Virus record (IMG/VR): IMGVR_UViG_3300046694_000136 | Span: 1 to 64,000 of that record | Direction: 5' to 3' (one strand) | Source: a virus | DNA: 64,000 nt | In this document: piece by piece, positions 1 to 7,048 of the stretch | How positions within the stretch are numbered: position 1 is the first letter of the stretch | Layout of the letters: every line of letters starts with the position of its first letter | The notes under the pieces: model-generated | Told to the model about the DNA's origin: nothing | Databases searched by the model: none | What the model saw: the letters and a program-made list of their open reading frames with translations, nothing else | Program-made: the position numbers and the translations under genes

Positions 1-180
1 CACGTCAACATAATGAACGACTTGGCCCGACGGACCTTGGACCTTTCGGAAGTTGAAGAAGGTGGTGTTAGACAGTGTCAATGAAGACAGTTGGGCAACA
101 AACTCAGGGTTGGAGCTATACCGCCGTTTGTTGTATGCAATGAAGCGCTCCAGGAATAACTCGTCGTTTGGAAAGGCCAT
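1..180 (-). CDS. Hypothetical protein, N-terminal part only
   Basis: A leftward reading frame starts with ATG at 178-180 and stays open for 60 codons to the window edge. It begins MAFPNDELFLERFIAYN, with an aromatic-rich, mixed-charge N-terminus. No clear Shine-Dalgarno lies just upstream, which weakens the start choice. It is divergent from the early run that begins at 360. I do not recognise it, and the gene is cut by the window. Confidence 0.5.
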   Translation of the reverse strand, partial: MAFPNDELFLERFIAYNKRRYSSNPEFVAQLSSLTLSNTTFFNFRKVQGPSGQVVHYVDV

Positions 181-314
181 AAGAGAAGTATCCGTGGGTT
201 AGGACTGGGGTGGCGTTAGACCATAAAATCGTCAAAATAAAATTGTACTGTGTCTTCTATTTACTACCTGAGCAAACTACTAAAAAGGATTTAAGTTACA
301 GGTCATTTCAAACC

Positions 315-322
315 TATATTAC
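315..322 (+). promoter_or_regulatory. Early promoter motif (TATATTAC)
   Basis: The sequence CCTATATTACCAGTCTGTAT (313-332) holds the TATATTAC octamer known as the early, virion-RNAP promoter core in phiKZ relatives. It lies 38 bases upstream of the first ATG of the rightward run (360). The extension CAGTcTGtATAA is shared with the copies at 5428 and 49957. Transcription is inferred to start a few bases downstream and drive genes from 360 onward. Confidence 0.75.
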
Positions 323-359
323 CAGTCTGTATAACCAACACTTTATCAAAGGTGGTCTT

Positions 360-596
360 ATGACTAAGGTAGAAGAGCTCGCCAAAATGATTAGTTCTCG
401 AATCAACTCGCTTACGAAGTCGGCCGCACAGCTCTCCCGTATGGCGGGAGCTTCTACCTGTCCTCGTGAACGCCGTAATTTGAGAGATAAAAGTCGGGAA
501 GCCCGCAATAAAGCGGCCCTGATGCAAGCTCGTTTGGATAAGCTGAAGCCCTACGCTGACGATCAAGAATTAGATCTTCTTTCCAACGGGCAATGA
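360..596 (+). CDS. Small basic hypothetical early protein (78 aa)
   Basis: First gene after the early promoter at 315. I chose ATG 360, preceded by AAAGGTGG, over the upstream in-frame codons because those lie before the promoter. The product is helical and rich in Arg and Lys, with an Arg-rich centre (CPRERRNLRDKSREARNK) and an acidic C-terminal tail. The charge pattern would suit a nucleic-acid or protein-binding role, but that is inference only. Being first in an early phiKZ-type operon makes a host-takeover role plausible. No family recognised. Confidence 0.72.
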   Translation: MTKVEELAKMISSRINSLTKSAAQLSRMAGASTCPRERRNLRDKSREARNKAALMQARLDKLKPYADDQELDLLSNGQ

Positions 597-626
597 ACGT
601 AATGTACTTTGGGTAAGGAGCCCTTT

Positions 627-950
627 ATGAACGCGGTAGCAAGTTTTAATAAGAACCAACTGATGACAGTTCTGTTGGCTACAACGGTGCAGGTTAACCT
701 TGTAGACGAAAAACGAATTGTGATGGCGGCTGTCAGAAAGAAAGTTGGGAGTCGTCCTCGCTACCTCGTTGTTTTCGAAGAAGGACGTGACACCGAAAAG
801 ACCCGTTTCTTTTACACGAATAGCGGGGCTAAAAGTTATTACGAGTTCCTTACTGGCGCTCCTGGTGCGCGTCAGGGTAATCCTGACGTGTGGGGTCATA
901 AGTCCTTGGAGGAGCTCAAGCACATGATTGAAGGAGAAGGTCGTGGCTAA
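627..950 (+). CDS. Hypothetical early protein (107 aa)
   Basis: ATG 627 follows a strong TAAGGAG (614-620), so it is preferred over the in-frame TTG at 609. The sequence is mixed alpha/beta in character, with two probable beta strands (VQVNLVDEKRIVMAAV and RYLVVFEEG) followed by a YYEF segment. The 3' end overlaps the next gene by 8 bases. It belongs to the early run 360-5396. I do not recognise the family. Confidence 0.75.
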   Translation: MNAVASFNKNQLMTVLLATTVQVNLVDEKRIVMAAVRKKVGSRPRYLVVFEEGRDTEKTRFFYTNSGAKSYYEFLTGAPGARQGNPDVWGHKSLEELKHMIEGEGRG

Positions 951-1446
951 ACAACACATGCGCTTCACCACACTGGTACTTGACTATCTGGATGAAACCA
1001 GAATGAGTCCGGAAGAGTTCAGTGAGTTTCTGAAAGACTGGCGTCAAGGCGGTGTTTCGGTCAATGCCATTCTGGGCGGTCCCGAGACCATGGAGATGTT
1101 GTTGGCTATGATCTTCAGCGCTCGTCATACCCTTAAGAAAGAACTGTCTAATCCAGAGTTCGATCGGATGGGTTTCTTCGTGCAGTACCAGTTGAACCTT
1201 CCACTCGACGACTCTCCGTTGTTTGCAGAACTGTTCCGAGACCTCCCGACCGAACTCTACAGCGAGATTGCAGCGTCGTCGTTGAGTCTGGAGGCGATGT
1301 TTATTCCTCAACCTTCCCCTTGGACTCAACCAGCAATGATGGGTCCCGGTAAGGTTGAACTGGGTTACTTGCCTGAGCGTAGGGTTAAACCTAAGCCTAA
1401 GCCGTTACCTACCCCCACTCACAAAGCGCCATCAACTCTTCAATAA
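943..1446 (+). CDS. Hypothetical early protein with Pro/Lys-rich tail (167 aa)
   Basis: The start is most likely GTG 943, with GGAGAAGG 5-12 bases upstream; the frame opens at TTG 928 and also has an ATG at 958. Start and preceding stop share GTGGCTAA, typical translational coupling. The body is a helical domain, and the C-terminus is a flexible basic tail rich in proline and lysine (RRVKPKPKPLPTPTHK). Such tails often mediate contacts with nucleic acid or partner proteins. No known domain recognised. Confidence 0.72.
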   Translation: MAKQHMRFTTLVLDYLDETRMSPEEFSEFLKDWRQGGVSVNAILGGPETMEMLLAMIFSARHTLKKELSNPEFDRMGFFVQYQLNLPLDDSPLFAELFRDLPTELYSEIAASSLSLEAMFIPQPSPWTQPAMMGPGKVELGYLPERRVKPKPKPLPTPTHKAPSTLQ

Positions 1447-1457
1447 GGAATAAAGAC

Positions 1458-2225
1458 ATGAAAGGCAAGAAACCAGAAATTGTACAGAAACTCGTTAACT
1501 CAGCTATCCTCGACCCAATGCCGGGAACTTCCAAGACTCGGGAACTTGATACCATGGCGATGATTAAACGCAACAAGCTACGTGATCCAGAGGAACTCAC
1601 TGGGTGTTACGAGATCCGACCGATCATTACCAGCATTGATTTGAAGGGTGTGAAGAAGCCTCCATTCCCTGAAATCGAAAGCCGTTCCACTACCACGGAC
1701 CTGATCAAGACTACTCCGGAAAGCATTCGCAAGAGCTGGGGGATTGGTCAGGATTCGGTTCCTTCGGAATACATGGCTGGTCTCGAAAGGCTCTATGCGA
1801 TCCCTGGGACCATTGAGGACGAAATTCCTCCGGTATCCGAAGCATTTGCCCGGAAGGTTCACGAGTCCGGCGGCATGCTCACCATGATGGGAATCCTCTG
1901 CAACCCAGAGTTCCCTGTGACGGGTAAGCGTTACTGGCGCATTGCCAATGCTTTCTTCCGGACGCTGCACAGTGACCGGATGCGTACGGTAGCGGATGCC
2001 GAGTTCTTCATTCGTTCTCATCTCCAGCGTGACAAATCAAAACCGGACTGGGAAGGGATGTACACTTACTTCAGCAAGTGCATCAGCTTGGCTTTCAAAA
2101 TGCGTCACCGCCCGTACCGTCGCGCTGCTGTTCGTGCGAATCAGGAAGTGGTTATCAACAAGGATGCCTTGATCTTGTTGGAAAAACCTGATTTCCCAAT
2201 CGAGTCCCCTTTCAAGAAGGATTAG
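1458..2225 (+). CDS. Hypothetical early protein (255 aa)
   Basis: ATG 1458 follows TAAGGAATAAAGAC, a good Shine-Dalgarno. It is the longest gene of the early run. It has a basic N-terminus, a charged central stretch with many Pro and Ile, and a helical C-terminal half with aromatic and basic residues (about residues 130-230). No signal peptide, membrane segment or catalytic motif is evident. The next gene starts 4 bases after the stop. Function unknown. Confidence 0.78.
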   Translation: MKGKKPEIVQKLVNSAILDPMPGTSKTRELDTMAMIKRNKLRDPEELTGCYEIRPIITSIDLKGVKKPPFPEIESRSTTTDLIKTTPESIRKSWGIGQDSVPSEYMAGLERLYAIPGTIEDEIPPVSEAFARKVHESGGMLTMMGILCNPEFPVTGKRYWRIANAFFRTLHSDRMRTVADAEFFIRSHLQRDKSKPDWEGMYTYFSKCISLAFKMRHRPYRRAAVRANQEVVINKDALILLEKPDFPIESPFKKD

Positions 2226-2229
2226 TCCC

Positions 2230-2607
2230 ATGAAGAAACATCCTCGTATGTTGAAGCTGGTAGCTAAGCTTTTGGTTGGTCAGAACATGATGTTTGTGGA
2301 TAAGTTCGCAGATGACTTCGCTAACTACCGCAATGGGACGTCCGATCTGCACCCTACACTCCAAGCCGCGTTCCAGCGTTTCGAGAGTAAGTTCCGCATT
2401 GCCTTTAAGCATCGGCACTTGATCGAGCAGAACCACAAGCTCCACACCGGTATCTTTGGTGACACGCTGCTCGCTCTGCTGGACCAGTTCGAGAGGACCG
2501 GGTCTTTGGCTCAGTACATGGAAGCTCCCCTTCCGTTCCCTGAGCCGGCTATTAAAAGTATAAACCCGGGTCAGTTCTTTGCAACACCCTCTAAAACCCT
2601 GCACTAG
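2230..2607 (+). CDS. Hypothetical early protein (125 aa)
   Basis: ATG 2230 lies 4 bases after the previous stop, and the Shine-Dalgarno-like AAGAAGGATT lies inside the preceding gene's 3' end. The first 30 residues are basic (MKKHPRMLKLVAKLL), the middle is predicted mostly helical (FADDFANYR to FERTGSL), and the C-terminus is proline-rich. No membrane segment is long enough to call. No family recognised. Confidence 0.75.
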   Translation: MKKHPRMLKLVAKLLVGQNMMFVDKFADDFANYRNGTSDLHPTLQAAFQRFESKFRIAFKHRHLIEQNHKLHTGIFGDTLLALLDQFERTGSLAQYMEAPLPFPEPAIKSINPGQFFATPSKTLH

Positions 2608-2616
2608 GAATCAAAG

Positions 2617-2874
2617 ATGGAAAACAAGGTACAACAGGGTAAATGGTACGACGTACCAATGTCCAATCGAAACCCTTTCCAAGACGTCGAGCAGGTAACT
2701 AGCTACATGCAAGTTCCTGGTGGCGTGTTGGTAAGAAGCGTGACTTTTATCGGGGGTAACAAGTTCAGTAAGTTTGCTCCCGAGCAAAGCTCCGAGTCGA
2801 TGGCCTTTATTCCTCATGCCGTTCTTGGTATGGAGGGTGATCGCTGTATTTTCAATCGCGGACCTAACCGCTAG
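2617..2874 (+). CDS. Hypothetical early protein (85 aa)
   Basis: ATG 2617 follows TAGGAATCAAAG. It is a small protein with alternating hydrophobic residues (QVPGGVLVRSVTFIGGNKF), suggesting a beta-rich fold. The 3' end (CGCTAGGAGGG) also supplies the Shine-Dalgarno of the next gene, so the two are translationally linked. Function unknown. Confidence 0.72.
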   Translation: MENKVQQGKWYDVPMSNRNPFQDVEQVTSYMQVPGGVLVRSVTFIGGNKFSKFAPEQSSESMAFIPHAVLGMEGDRCIFNRGPNR

Positions 2875-2885
2875 GAGGGATTCTC

Positions 2886-3227
2886 ATGGGCGAAGTTGTC
2901 CGAATGGAAGATTGGCGTAAGCGCAAGCCTAAGCAAGATCCGCTTGGGCGTGGTAAGGCCTTTATCTACAACCCAAAGAAAGAGGACCCGGATGAGGACA
3001 AGACAGCGATCGTTGAACAGATTGCTATTTACCTTACCGAGTCGGTAGAAGCGGATCGTTCTATCCGTAGCCTTCCAACTGTTATCCAGCGTGAACAAGC
3101 TGCAATCAAGGCCTTGGAACTTCGCATGAAGGCAAGTAAATATGCGAAGGAACACGGATTCCGAATTGAACGGCTTGATCCGGAGGACGGTAACGGTTAT
3201 TTCAACATTATTCAAGTGACCAAGTAA
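2886..3227 (+). CDS. Hypothetical early protein (113 aa)
   Basis: ATG 2886 with a very strong AGGAGG (2873-2878). It is highly charged; the N-terminus MGEVVRMEDWRKRKPK resembles the start of the product at 3499 (MGTVTNLQEYRNKR). The rest is helical with a long charged helix (about residues 55-90) and a short C-terminal beta-like segment. The shared N-terminal peptide may be a docking element. No known family. Confidence 0.75.
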   Translation: MGEVVRMEDWRKRKPKQDPLGRGKAFIYNPKKEDPDEDKTAIVEQIAIYLTESVEADRSIRSLPTVIQREQAAIKALELRMKASKYAKEHGFRIERLDPEDGNGYFNIIQVTK

Positions 3228-3255
3228 GGTCGAACTGTAAATCAAGGAGAGTGTG

Positions 3256-3498
3256 ATGTCTGCAAGTGTACCTGACGTAAATGTAGCCCTCGAACGCGCC
3301 AGAATGACCGCTAAGATTAATCATCTGACTGCGGTAGGCACTGCACTGCTTTTGCAGAGTATCGCTGCCAGCGCACCTGTAGAGGCTAAGAGTCTGCAAG
3401 AGGAAGCCACTGCTTGCTTGAACCAGGCTGACCAAATTCGTGATTCCTTTGTTACACGTTTTCCTAAATCGCTTAACCTTTATCATCGAGGTGAGTAG
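3256..3498 (+). CDS. Hypothetical early protein (80 aa)
   Basis: ATG 3256, preceded by AAGGAGAGTG, is chosen over the overlapping GTG 3253. The product is largely alpha-helical with an alanine-rich hydrophobic stretch (LTAVGTALLLQSIAAS, about residues 24-40). That stretch is too weakly flanked to call a secure membrane segment. The stop TAG directly abuts the ATG of the next gene. Function unknown. Confidence 0.7.
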   Translation: MSASVPDVNVALERARMTAKINHLTAVGTALLLQSIAASAPVEAKSLQEEATACLNQADQIRDSFVTRFPKSLNLYHRGE

Positions 3499-3801
3499 AT
3501 GGGTACTGTTACTAATCTGCAAGAGTACCGTAATAAAAGGTCGCTGGATACTCAGCCTCGCCCGATGACTCATGAGGAGTGGATTGACTATCTAAACTCT
3601 CCTGATTACGAGGGGGTGGGCAAGGCAATCGGGCGGTGTCTCGAAATCAGAGACGAGTTGACGGGTCTGGGTATCGCAGCTTTGATCGGTGACAATAAGC
3701 ATTACCGCTTCTCGCACGCATTTCACCGTTGTACTCTTCGGGTGGAGCTTGCGGGACTGGTTGAAAAATATGACTTGGCCTTATTTAAGGCTTGGATTTA
3801 A
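3499..3801 (+). CDS. Hypothetical early protein (100 aa)
   Basis: ATG 3499 begins directly after the previous stop, with GAGGTGAG just upstream. The N-terminus MGTVTNLQEYRNKR resembles that of the product at 2886, suggesting a shared short motif. The C-terminal two thirds is helical with conserved-looking His, Cys and Arg (FSHAFHRCTLRVELAG). No domain recognised. Confidence 0.72.
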   Translation: MGTVTNLQEYRNKRSLDTQPRPMTHEEWIDYLNSPDYEGVGKAIGRCLEIRDELTGLGIAALIGDNKHYRFSHAFHRCTLRVELAGLVEKYDLALFKAWI

Positions 3802-3812
3802 AGGGGAGTTTC

Positions 3813-4010
3813 ATGGGTAATAGCAAATCGCTGCAAGACCGTATTCAAGAAATCCAGAAACACTGCATCGAGTATCACGTCGATCTGGATATGACATTTG
3901 ATCCGGTCAATGAAATGTGGACTGGTTACGACCAGGACCAAGAGCTGACCGAACCTTGCGATAGTTTCGAGGGTTTGGTAGAGGCGCTCGAGGCCACGTT
4001 CGAACTGTAA
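3813..4010 (+). CDS. Small acidic hypothetical early protein (65 aa)
   Basis: ATG 3813 follows AAAGGGGAGTTTC, so it is preferred over TTG 3792, which would overlap the upstream gene. The protein is strongly acidic (YDQDQELTEPCDSFEG). Small acidic early phage proteins are sometimes DNA mimics or inhibitors, but nothing here proves that. Function unknown. Confidence 0.7.
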   Translation: MGNSKSLQDRIQEIQKHCIEYHVDLDMTFDPVNEMWTGYDQDQELTEPCDSFEGLVEALEATFEL

Positions 4011-4055
4011 TTTCTCTTTTCGTTGTAAAACTTTGACCTATTAGGGGTATTAGTA

Positions 4056-4394
4056 ATGAGCAATGTAGCTGGTGGTACTGTAAAACGTCATGTAACTGCA
4101 ACAATGCAACGCGGTAAGTCCAAGGACGTAATCCTCGTTCGCCGCTTTAGCTATTTCGACACAGCAATGCCCCGTATGTTGCAGCTGGCTCTCAGCTACT
4201 GCAACGAGGGTGACTTCGTTGAGTTCGTTAGCGAAGAGTACGGCTTTCATCTTGGAACGTTGCACGTCCGTCGTGGCGGTCGTTTCGAGGTGGATATGAA
4301 CCCTCTGATCAAATCCGCTCCATCCCTGCTCAAACTGATGTCTGAGGATCAGAACTGGACTAGTCCATTGATTTCCTCGGCCATGAAACGCTAA
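4056..4394 (+). CDS. Hypothetical early protein (112 aa)
   Basis: ATG 4056 sits after a 45-base gap containing TTAGGGGTATTAGTA. The product has a basic N-terminal third and a mixed core with FVEFVSEEYGFHLGTLHVRRGG, suggestive of a small beta/alpha fold. The gap upstream is AT-rich and could hold a weak promoter, but no TATATTAC motif is present. No family recognised. Confidence 0.72.
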   Translation: MSNVAGGTVKRHVTATMQRGKSKDVILVRRFSYFDTAMPRMLQLALSYCNEGDFVEFVSEEYGFHLGTLHVRRGGRFEVDMNPLIKSAPSLLKLMSEDQNWTSPLISSAMKR

Positions 4395-4419
4395 CTCTTT
4401 GATTTATAAGGATATTTCC

Positions 4420-5040
4420 ATGCAACTTCATTCCCTAGCCCGTGCAGTAGGTCAGATCACTTTCCCTGAATTCTCCGGCGTCCATGTCTACATGGCACGC
4501 AATCTGGCAGGTCACCCGCTACAAGGCGTTCCTGAGTCTTATGAAACCCTGATTAACCAGATGCTCGCTGACGCCGGGATTCCTGAACACACTGGCTTCT
4601 ACGTGACCATCGATGAGCAACACCTGAAGAAAGATACCAAGCTCCGTCGTGGTGGCGTGCATATCGACGGCAACTACCTCTTCCCTCAGAGCGCTAGTAG
4701 CTGGGGTAGTAGTGGCGGTTGGCTGAATGGGGTTCCTGGTCGCATGTTGACCGCTGAACAGCAGGACCTCCAATACCACTCGGAAATGGGCGGTGTAATC
4801 ATGGCAAGCACCTTCGTTGCCTGTGAAGCCTTCATCGGGACTGTCAACGGCGTGGCTGGTCAAGGTGGTGACTGTGAACACTTGCGTGACCAGCTTAATG
4901 AGCTGGATCGTTTCTGGCTTCAGGAGAACGTTGTGTACCTCGGCAACTCCACATTTATCCACGAGGGACATATCGTCAGCAAAGACACTCCACGTCAGCT
5001 GGTTCGTCTTACCCTCGACACCACTTACAAATACCAGTAA
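4420..5040 (+). CDS. Putative cupin / 2OG-Fe(II) oxygenase-like protein (206 aa)
   Basis: ATG 4420 follows ATAAGGATATTTCC and is preferred over TTG 4399. In sequence order it shows H81-x-D83 (GVHIDGNY), then a distal His (H181 or H184 in FIHEGHI) and Arg (R192 or R196 in PRQLVRLTL). This is the spacing seen in double-stranded beta-helix Fe(II)/2-oxoglutarate oxygenases. The Gly/Ser/Trp-rich loop at about 91-105 is unusual. If correct, it would hydroxylate a protein or nucleotide substrate; the substrate cannot be inferred. A non-catalytic cupin fold is the main alternative. Confidence 0.7.
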   Translation: MQLHSLARAVGQITFPEFSGVHVYMARNLAGHPLQGVPESYETLINQMLADAGIPEHTGFYVTIDEQHLKKDTKLRRGGVHIDGNYLFPQSASSWGSSGGWLNGVPGRMLTAEQQDLQYHSEMGGVIMASTFVACEAFIGTVNGVAGQGGDCEHLRDQLNELDRFWLQENVVYLGNSTFIHEGHIVSKDTPRQLVRLTLDTTYKYQ

Positions 5041-5051
5041 GGAAACCGGTC

Positions 5052-5396
5052 ATGGCCAAGAGTAAACAACAAAAGCAAGAAGAAGCACTGGCTCGTAAGC
5101 GTCAGAACTACAACCTCCAACTGGAGCGTTGGAAAGACTGTCATCCAGGTGGGGAGAGCTACGAGAAATCTGTGTTGAAAGACGGTCTCGATAAAGCCCA
5201 TAAGCGTATGGACTGGGCTCACGTAAACTGGGTTCGTTACTTGATAGAAGCCAAACTAGATCCTCTTGGTAATCCGGTTACGATGTCCGAACTCGAACAC
5301 CTGAACTCATTCCTGAAAAGTTCTGCTGCTATCAATGCGGACAGCATTGGGCGAGCTGTCGCTAGCGGCCCGGTTATTTCCAGCTACTGGGGGTAA
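5052..5396 (+). CDS. Hypothetical early protein, Lys/Gln-rich N-terminus (114 aa)
   Basis: ATG 5052 with AAGGAAACCGGTC upstream. The N-terminal 35 residues form a highly charged probable helix (KSKQQKQEEALARKRQ), followed by a region with several Trp and Tyr and a small-residue C-terminus. It is the last gene of the first early run; the second early promoter begins about 30 bases after its stop. Function unknown. Confidence 0.73.
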   Translation: MAKSKQQKQEEALARKRQNYNLQLERWKDCHPGGESYEKSVLKDGLDKAHKRMDWAHVNWVRYLIEAKLDPLGNPVTMSELEHLNSFLKSSAAINADSIGRAVASGPVISSYWG

Positions 5397-5427
5397 GAGG
5401 TATTTAAGGTAAGGACCTTCTTGGGTC

Positions 5428-5435
5428 TATATTAC
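5428..5435 (+). promoter_or_regulatory. Early promoter motif (TATATTAC)
   Basis: TCTATATTACCAGTGTGAAT (5426-5445) followed by AAACAAC. It shares the TATATTAC core and the downstream extension CAGTGTGAATAAA with the copy at 49957. It lies 41 bases before ATG 5476 and should drive 5476-6406, up to the terminator at 6420. Confidence 0.78.
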
Positions 5436-5475
5436 CAGTGTGAATAAACAACATTGATTTTTCTGGAGTTTAGTT

Positions 5476-6129
5476 ATGCAACAGTACTTTGAACTCAGCA
5501 ACGCCCTCATCAAAAGCGGTGGGGTAATCTGGGACGACCATAACGGTGGTTCCGAAGGTAAGTTGTTCGGTTTGGCTGCATTGTTCACCGGCAAAGAAGT
5601 TATTCCGGTGGGTCTGCACAAAGCTGATTACTTCAGCCTGAACCGTGTTTACCTGAAAGACGGTAAGGTTCACCTGAGCGACGAGTCGGTCGCTGGTACG
5701 CTGTTCCCGGTTAACTTCGACGGGGATGTGTGGGACTGCATCAACGACTACAACGAGAAGCAAGCTGGTAACAAGTTCTCGTGCGGTACGCTGGAAAACC
5801 CGATGGGTCTGGAACCAATCCCGGTTACCGTTATCACGATGACCATTGACGACTTCTGCGCCAAGATGGGATTGCCCGCTCCTGTTCATCCGGTACCCGA
5901 CCTCGTTATCGAGTACCCTACCCCGGAGATGAAGGCTCGTGCGGAGGAACTACGTGCCGGCATGAACCTCGGTAACTCCGCCTTAGTCATTCCCGTTGCG
6001 GGCGGCTTCAAAGGCGGTACCGACGGCGGTCAGAATCACCAGTTTGAAGGCGGGCGAGTCAAATCGCTCAACGTCGACTTCCACCCAACCGATGGCATTG
6101 GGGATTTTCCCGACAAGCCTAACTCTTAA
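5476..6129 (+). CDS. Hypothetical early protein (217 aa)
   Basis: First gene after the promoter at 5428; ATG 5476 with CTGGAG at 5463-5468. It has an N-terminal alpha/beta part (residues 1-130) with many Gly, Asp and aromatic residues, a Pro-rich linker (about 135-155), and a Gly-rich C-terminal region (VAGGFKGGTDGGQ) that looks disordered. No catalytic motif recognised. Its promoter-proximal position implies strong early expression. Confidence 0.78.
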   Translation: MQQYFELSNALIKSGGVIWDDHNGGSEGKLFGLAALFTGKEVIPVGLHKADYFSLNRVYLKDGKVHLSDESVAGTLFPVNFDGDVWDCINDYNEKQAGNKFSCGTLENPMGLEPIPVTVITMTIDDFCAKMGLPAPVHPVPDLVIEYPTPEMKARAEELRAGMNLGNSALVIPVAGGFKGGTDGGQNHQFEGGRVKSLNVDFHPTDGIGDFPDKPNS

Positions 6130-6157
6130 TCACTTAACCTTATAGAGGTGTAATGTC

Positions 6158-6406
6158 ATGGCTAAGCGTACCTTCGCTCAGTGCTCGTTTGAATACAAAG
6201 ATCTGTGGGACAAGGAAACTCTGTTGCTGGAAGAGATCCTTGGTTTATCTTTGGATGTAGACTTCGCAGCTGCCGTTGGTACCGACCAGGAATTCGTGCA
6301 AGCGAAAGCCAAGTTGGCCGAGGCAGAGGCGCAGTTGGATGTGGTACTGAAAGCGCAGGAGGGTCTGAGCATAGACTTCGATGCCTACTTTCCAGTTGCC
6401 GCCTAA
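6158..6406 (+). CDS. Small acidic helical early protein (82 aa)
   Basis: ATG 6158, the second of two nearby ATGs, follows AGAGGTGTAATGTC. The product is acidic, with an alanine/glutamate-rich probable coiled coil (FVQAKAKLAEAEAQLDVVLKA, residues about 47-67, split here by length limits in description). It is the last gene before the intrinsic terminator at 6420. Function unknown. Confidence 0.72.
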   Translation: MAKRTFAQCSFEYKDLWDKETLLLEEILGLSLDVDFAAAVGTDQEFVQAKAKLAEAEAQLDVVLKAQEGLSIDFDAYFPVAA

Positions 6407-6419
6407 CCTTTAGGGTTAC

Positions 6420-6469
6420 TTACCTGCACCCTTAACTGGGTGCAGGTAATACTCTTTACTTTTTTTTTC
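6420..6469 (+). terminator. Rho-independent terminator
   Basis: A perfect 12-bp stem, TTACCTGCACCC / GGGTGCAGGTAA, with loop TTAACT (6420-6449), is followed by TACTCTTTAC and a run of T. It ends the early run 5476-6406. Confidence 0.92.
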
Positions 6470-6518
6470 ATTTTTGTTTCCATCTTAATAGTCAGACAAA
6501 AAACTATTAGGAAAGGGA

Positions 6519-6992
6519 ATGAAAGGGAAATATAGACCGAAGCCCATCAAGCGCTATGACCATACTGGTAAGTTGGTTAACTATGGGACTCTGGAAGTCG
6601 GTATTGTTGCGGGTATCCGCTGCCTAGCGAATAAAGAAACGTTGCTCTTGATTGGGGCTGGCTTGGCTAAGCAAAAAGTTCCTGACTACTTTTATACTCA
6701 GCATCATGTTCTGGTGCCGTTGTCAAGCCAACGTACGTTGAAGATCTATGCGATAAAAGCAACTGATATATCCTCGTTAGCAGGTCGCATCTCTGCACGA
6801 GTACAGCTTAAGAAAGCTGAGTTGATCAACGCTCATACCGGTACGCCGGAAACGACGTGGATTAATGGCGAGAAAGAACGAGTAACCCAGCCTCCAGAGA
6901 TTCAAATGGAGCAGGTACAAATTAAGTACAAGACCCCACGCGTCGGGAAGATCCGTAAGCTGTGGTTGCTGGTCAAACGTTTGTTCTCGTAA
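6519..6992 (+). CDS. Hypothetical basic protein (157 aa)
   Basis: ATG 6519 with AGGAAAGGGA directly upstream. It lies between the terminator at 6420 and the hairpin at 7008, so it is its own transcription unit; the AT-rich stretch 6470-6515 presumably holds its promoter. The product is basic (N-terminus MKGKYRPKPIKRYDHTGK), with beta-rich central segments and a basic hydrophobic C-terminus (GKIRKLWLLVKRLFS) that could bind membrane or nucleic acid. No family recognised. Confidence 0.73.
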   Translation: MKGKYRPKPIKRYDHTGKLVNYGTLEVGIVAGIRCLANKETLLLIGAGLAKQKVPDYFYTQHHVLVPLSSQRTLKIYAIKATDISSLAGRISARVQLKKAELINAHTGTPETTWINGEKERVTQPPEIQMEQVQIKYKTPRVGKIRKLWLLVKRLFS

Positions 6993-7007
6993 AAAGAAAC
7001 GCATGAA

Positions 7008-7040
7008 TAACCCTACCAGCCTTATGGGCTGGTAGGGTTA
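7008..7040. terminator. Bidirectional hairpin terminator
   Basis: A perfect 14-bp stem, TAACCCTACCAGCC / GGCTGGTAGGGTTA, with loop TTATG, lies between convergent genes ending at 6992 (+) and 7049 (-). It lacks a long T run. The same stem-loop design, with a TTATG loop, recurs at 23903. Confidence 0.85.
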
Positions 7041-7048
7041 ACTATCAC

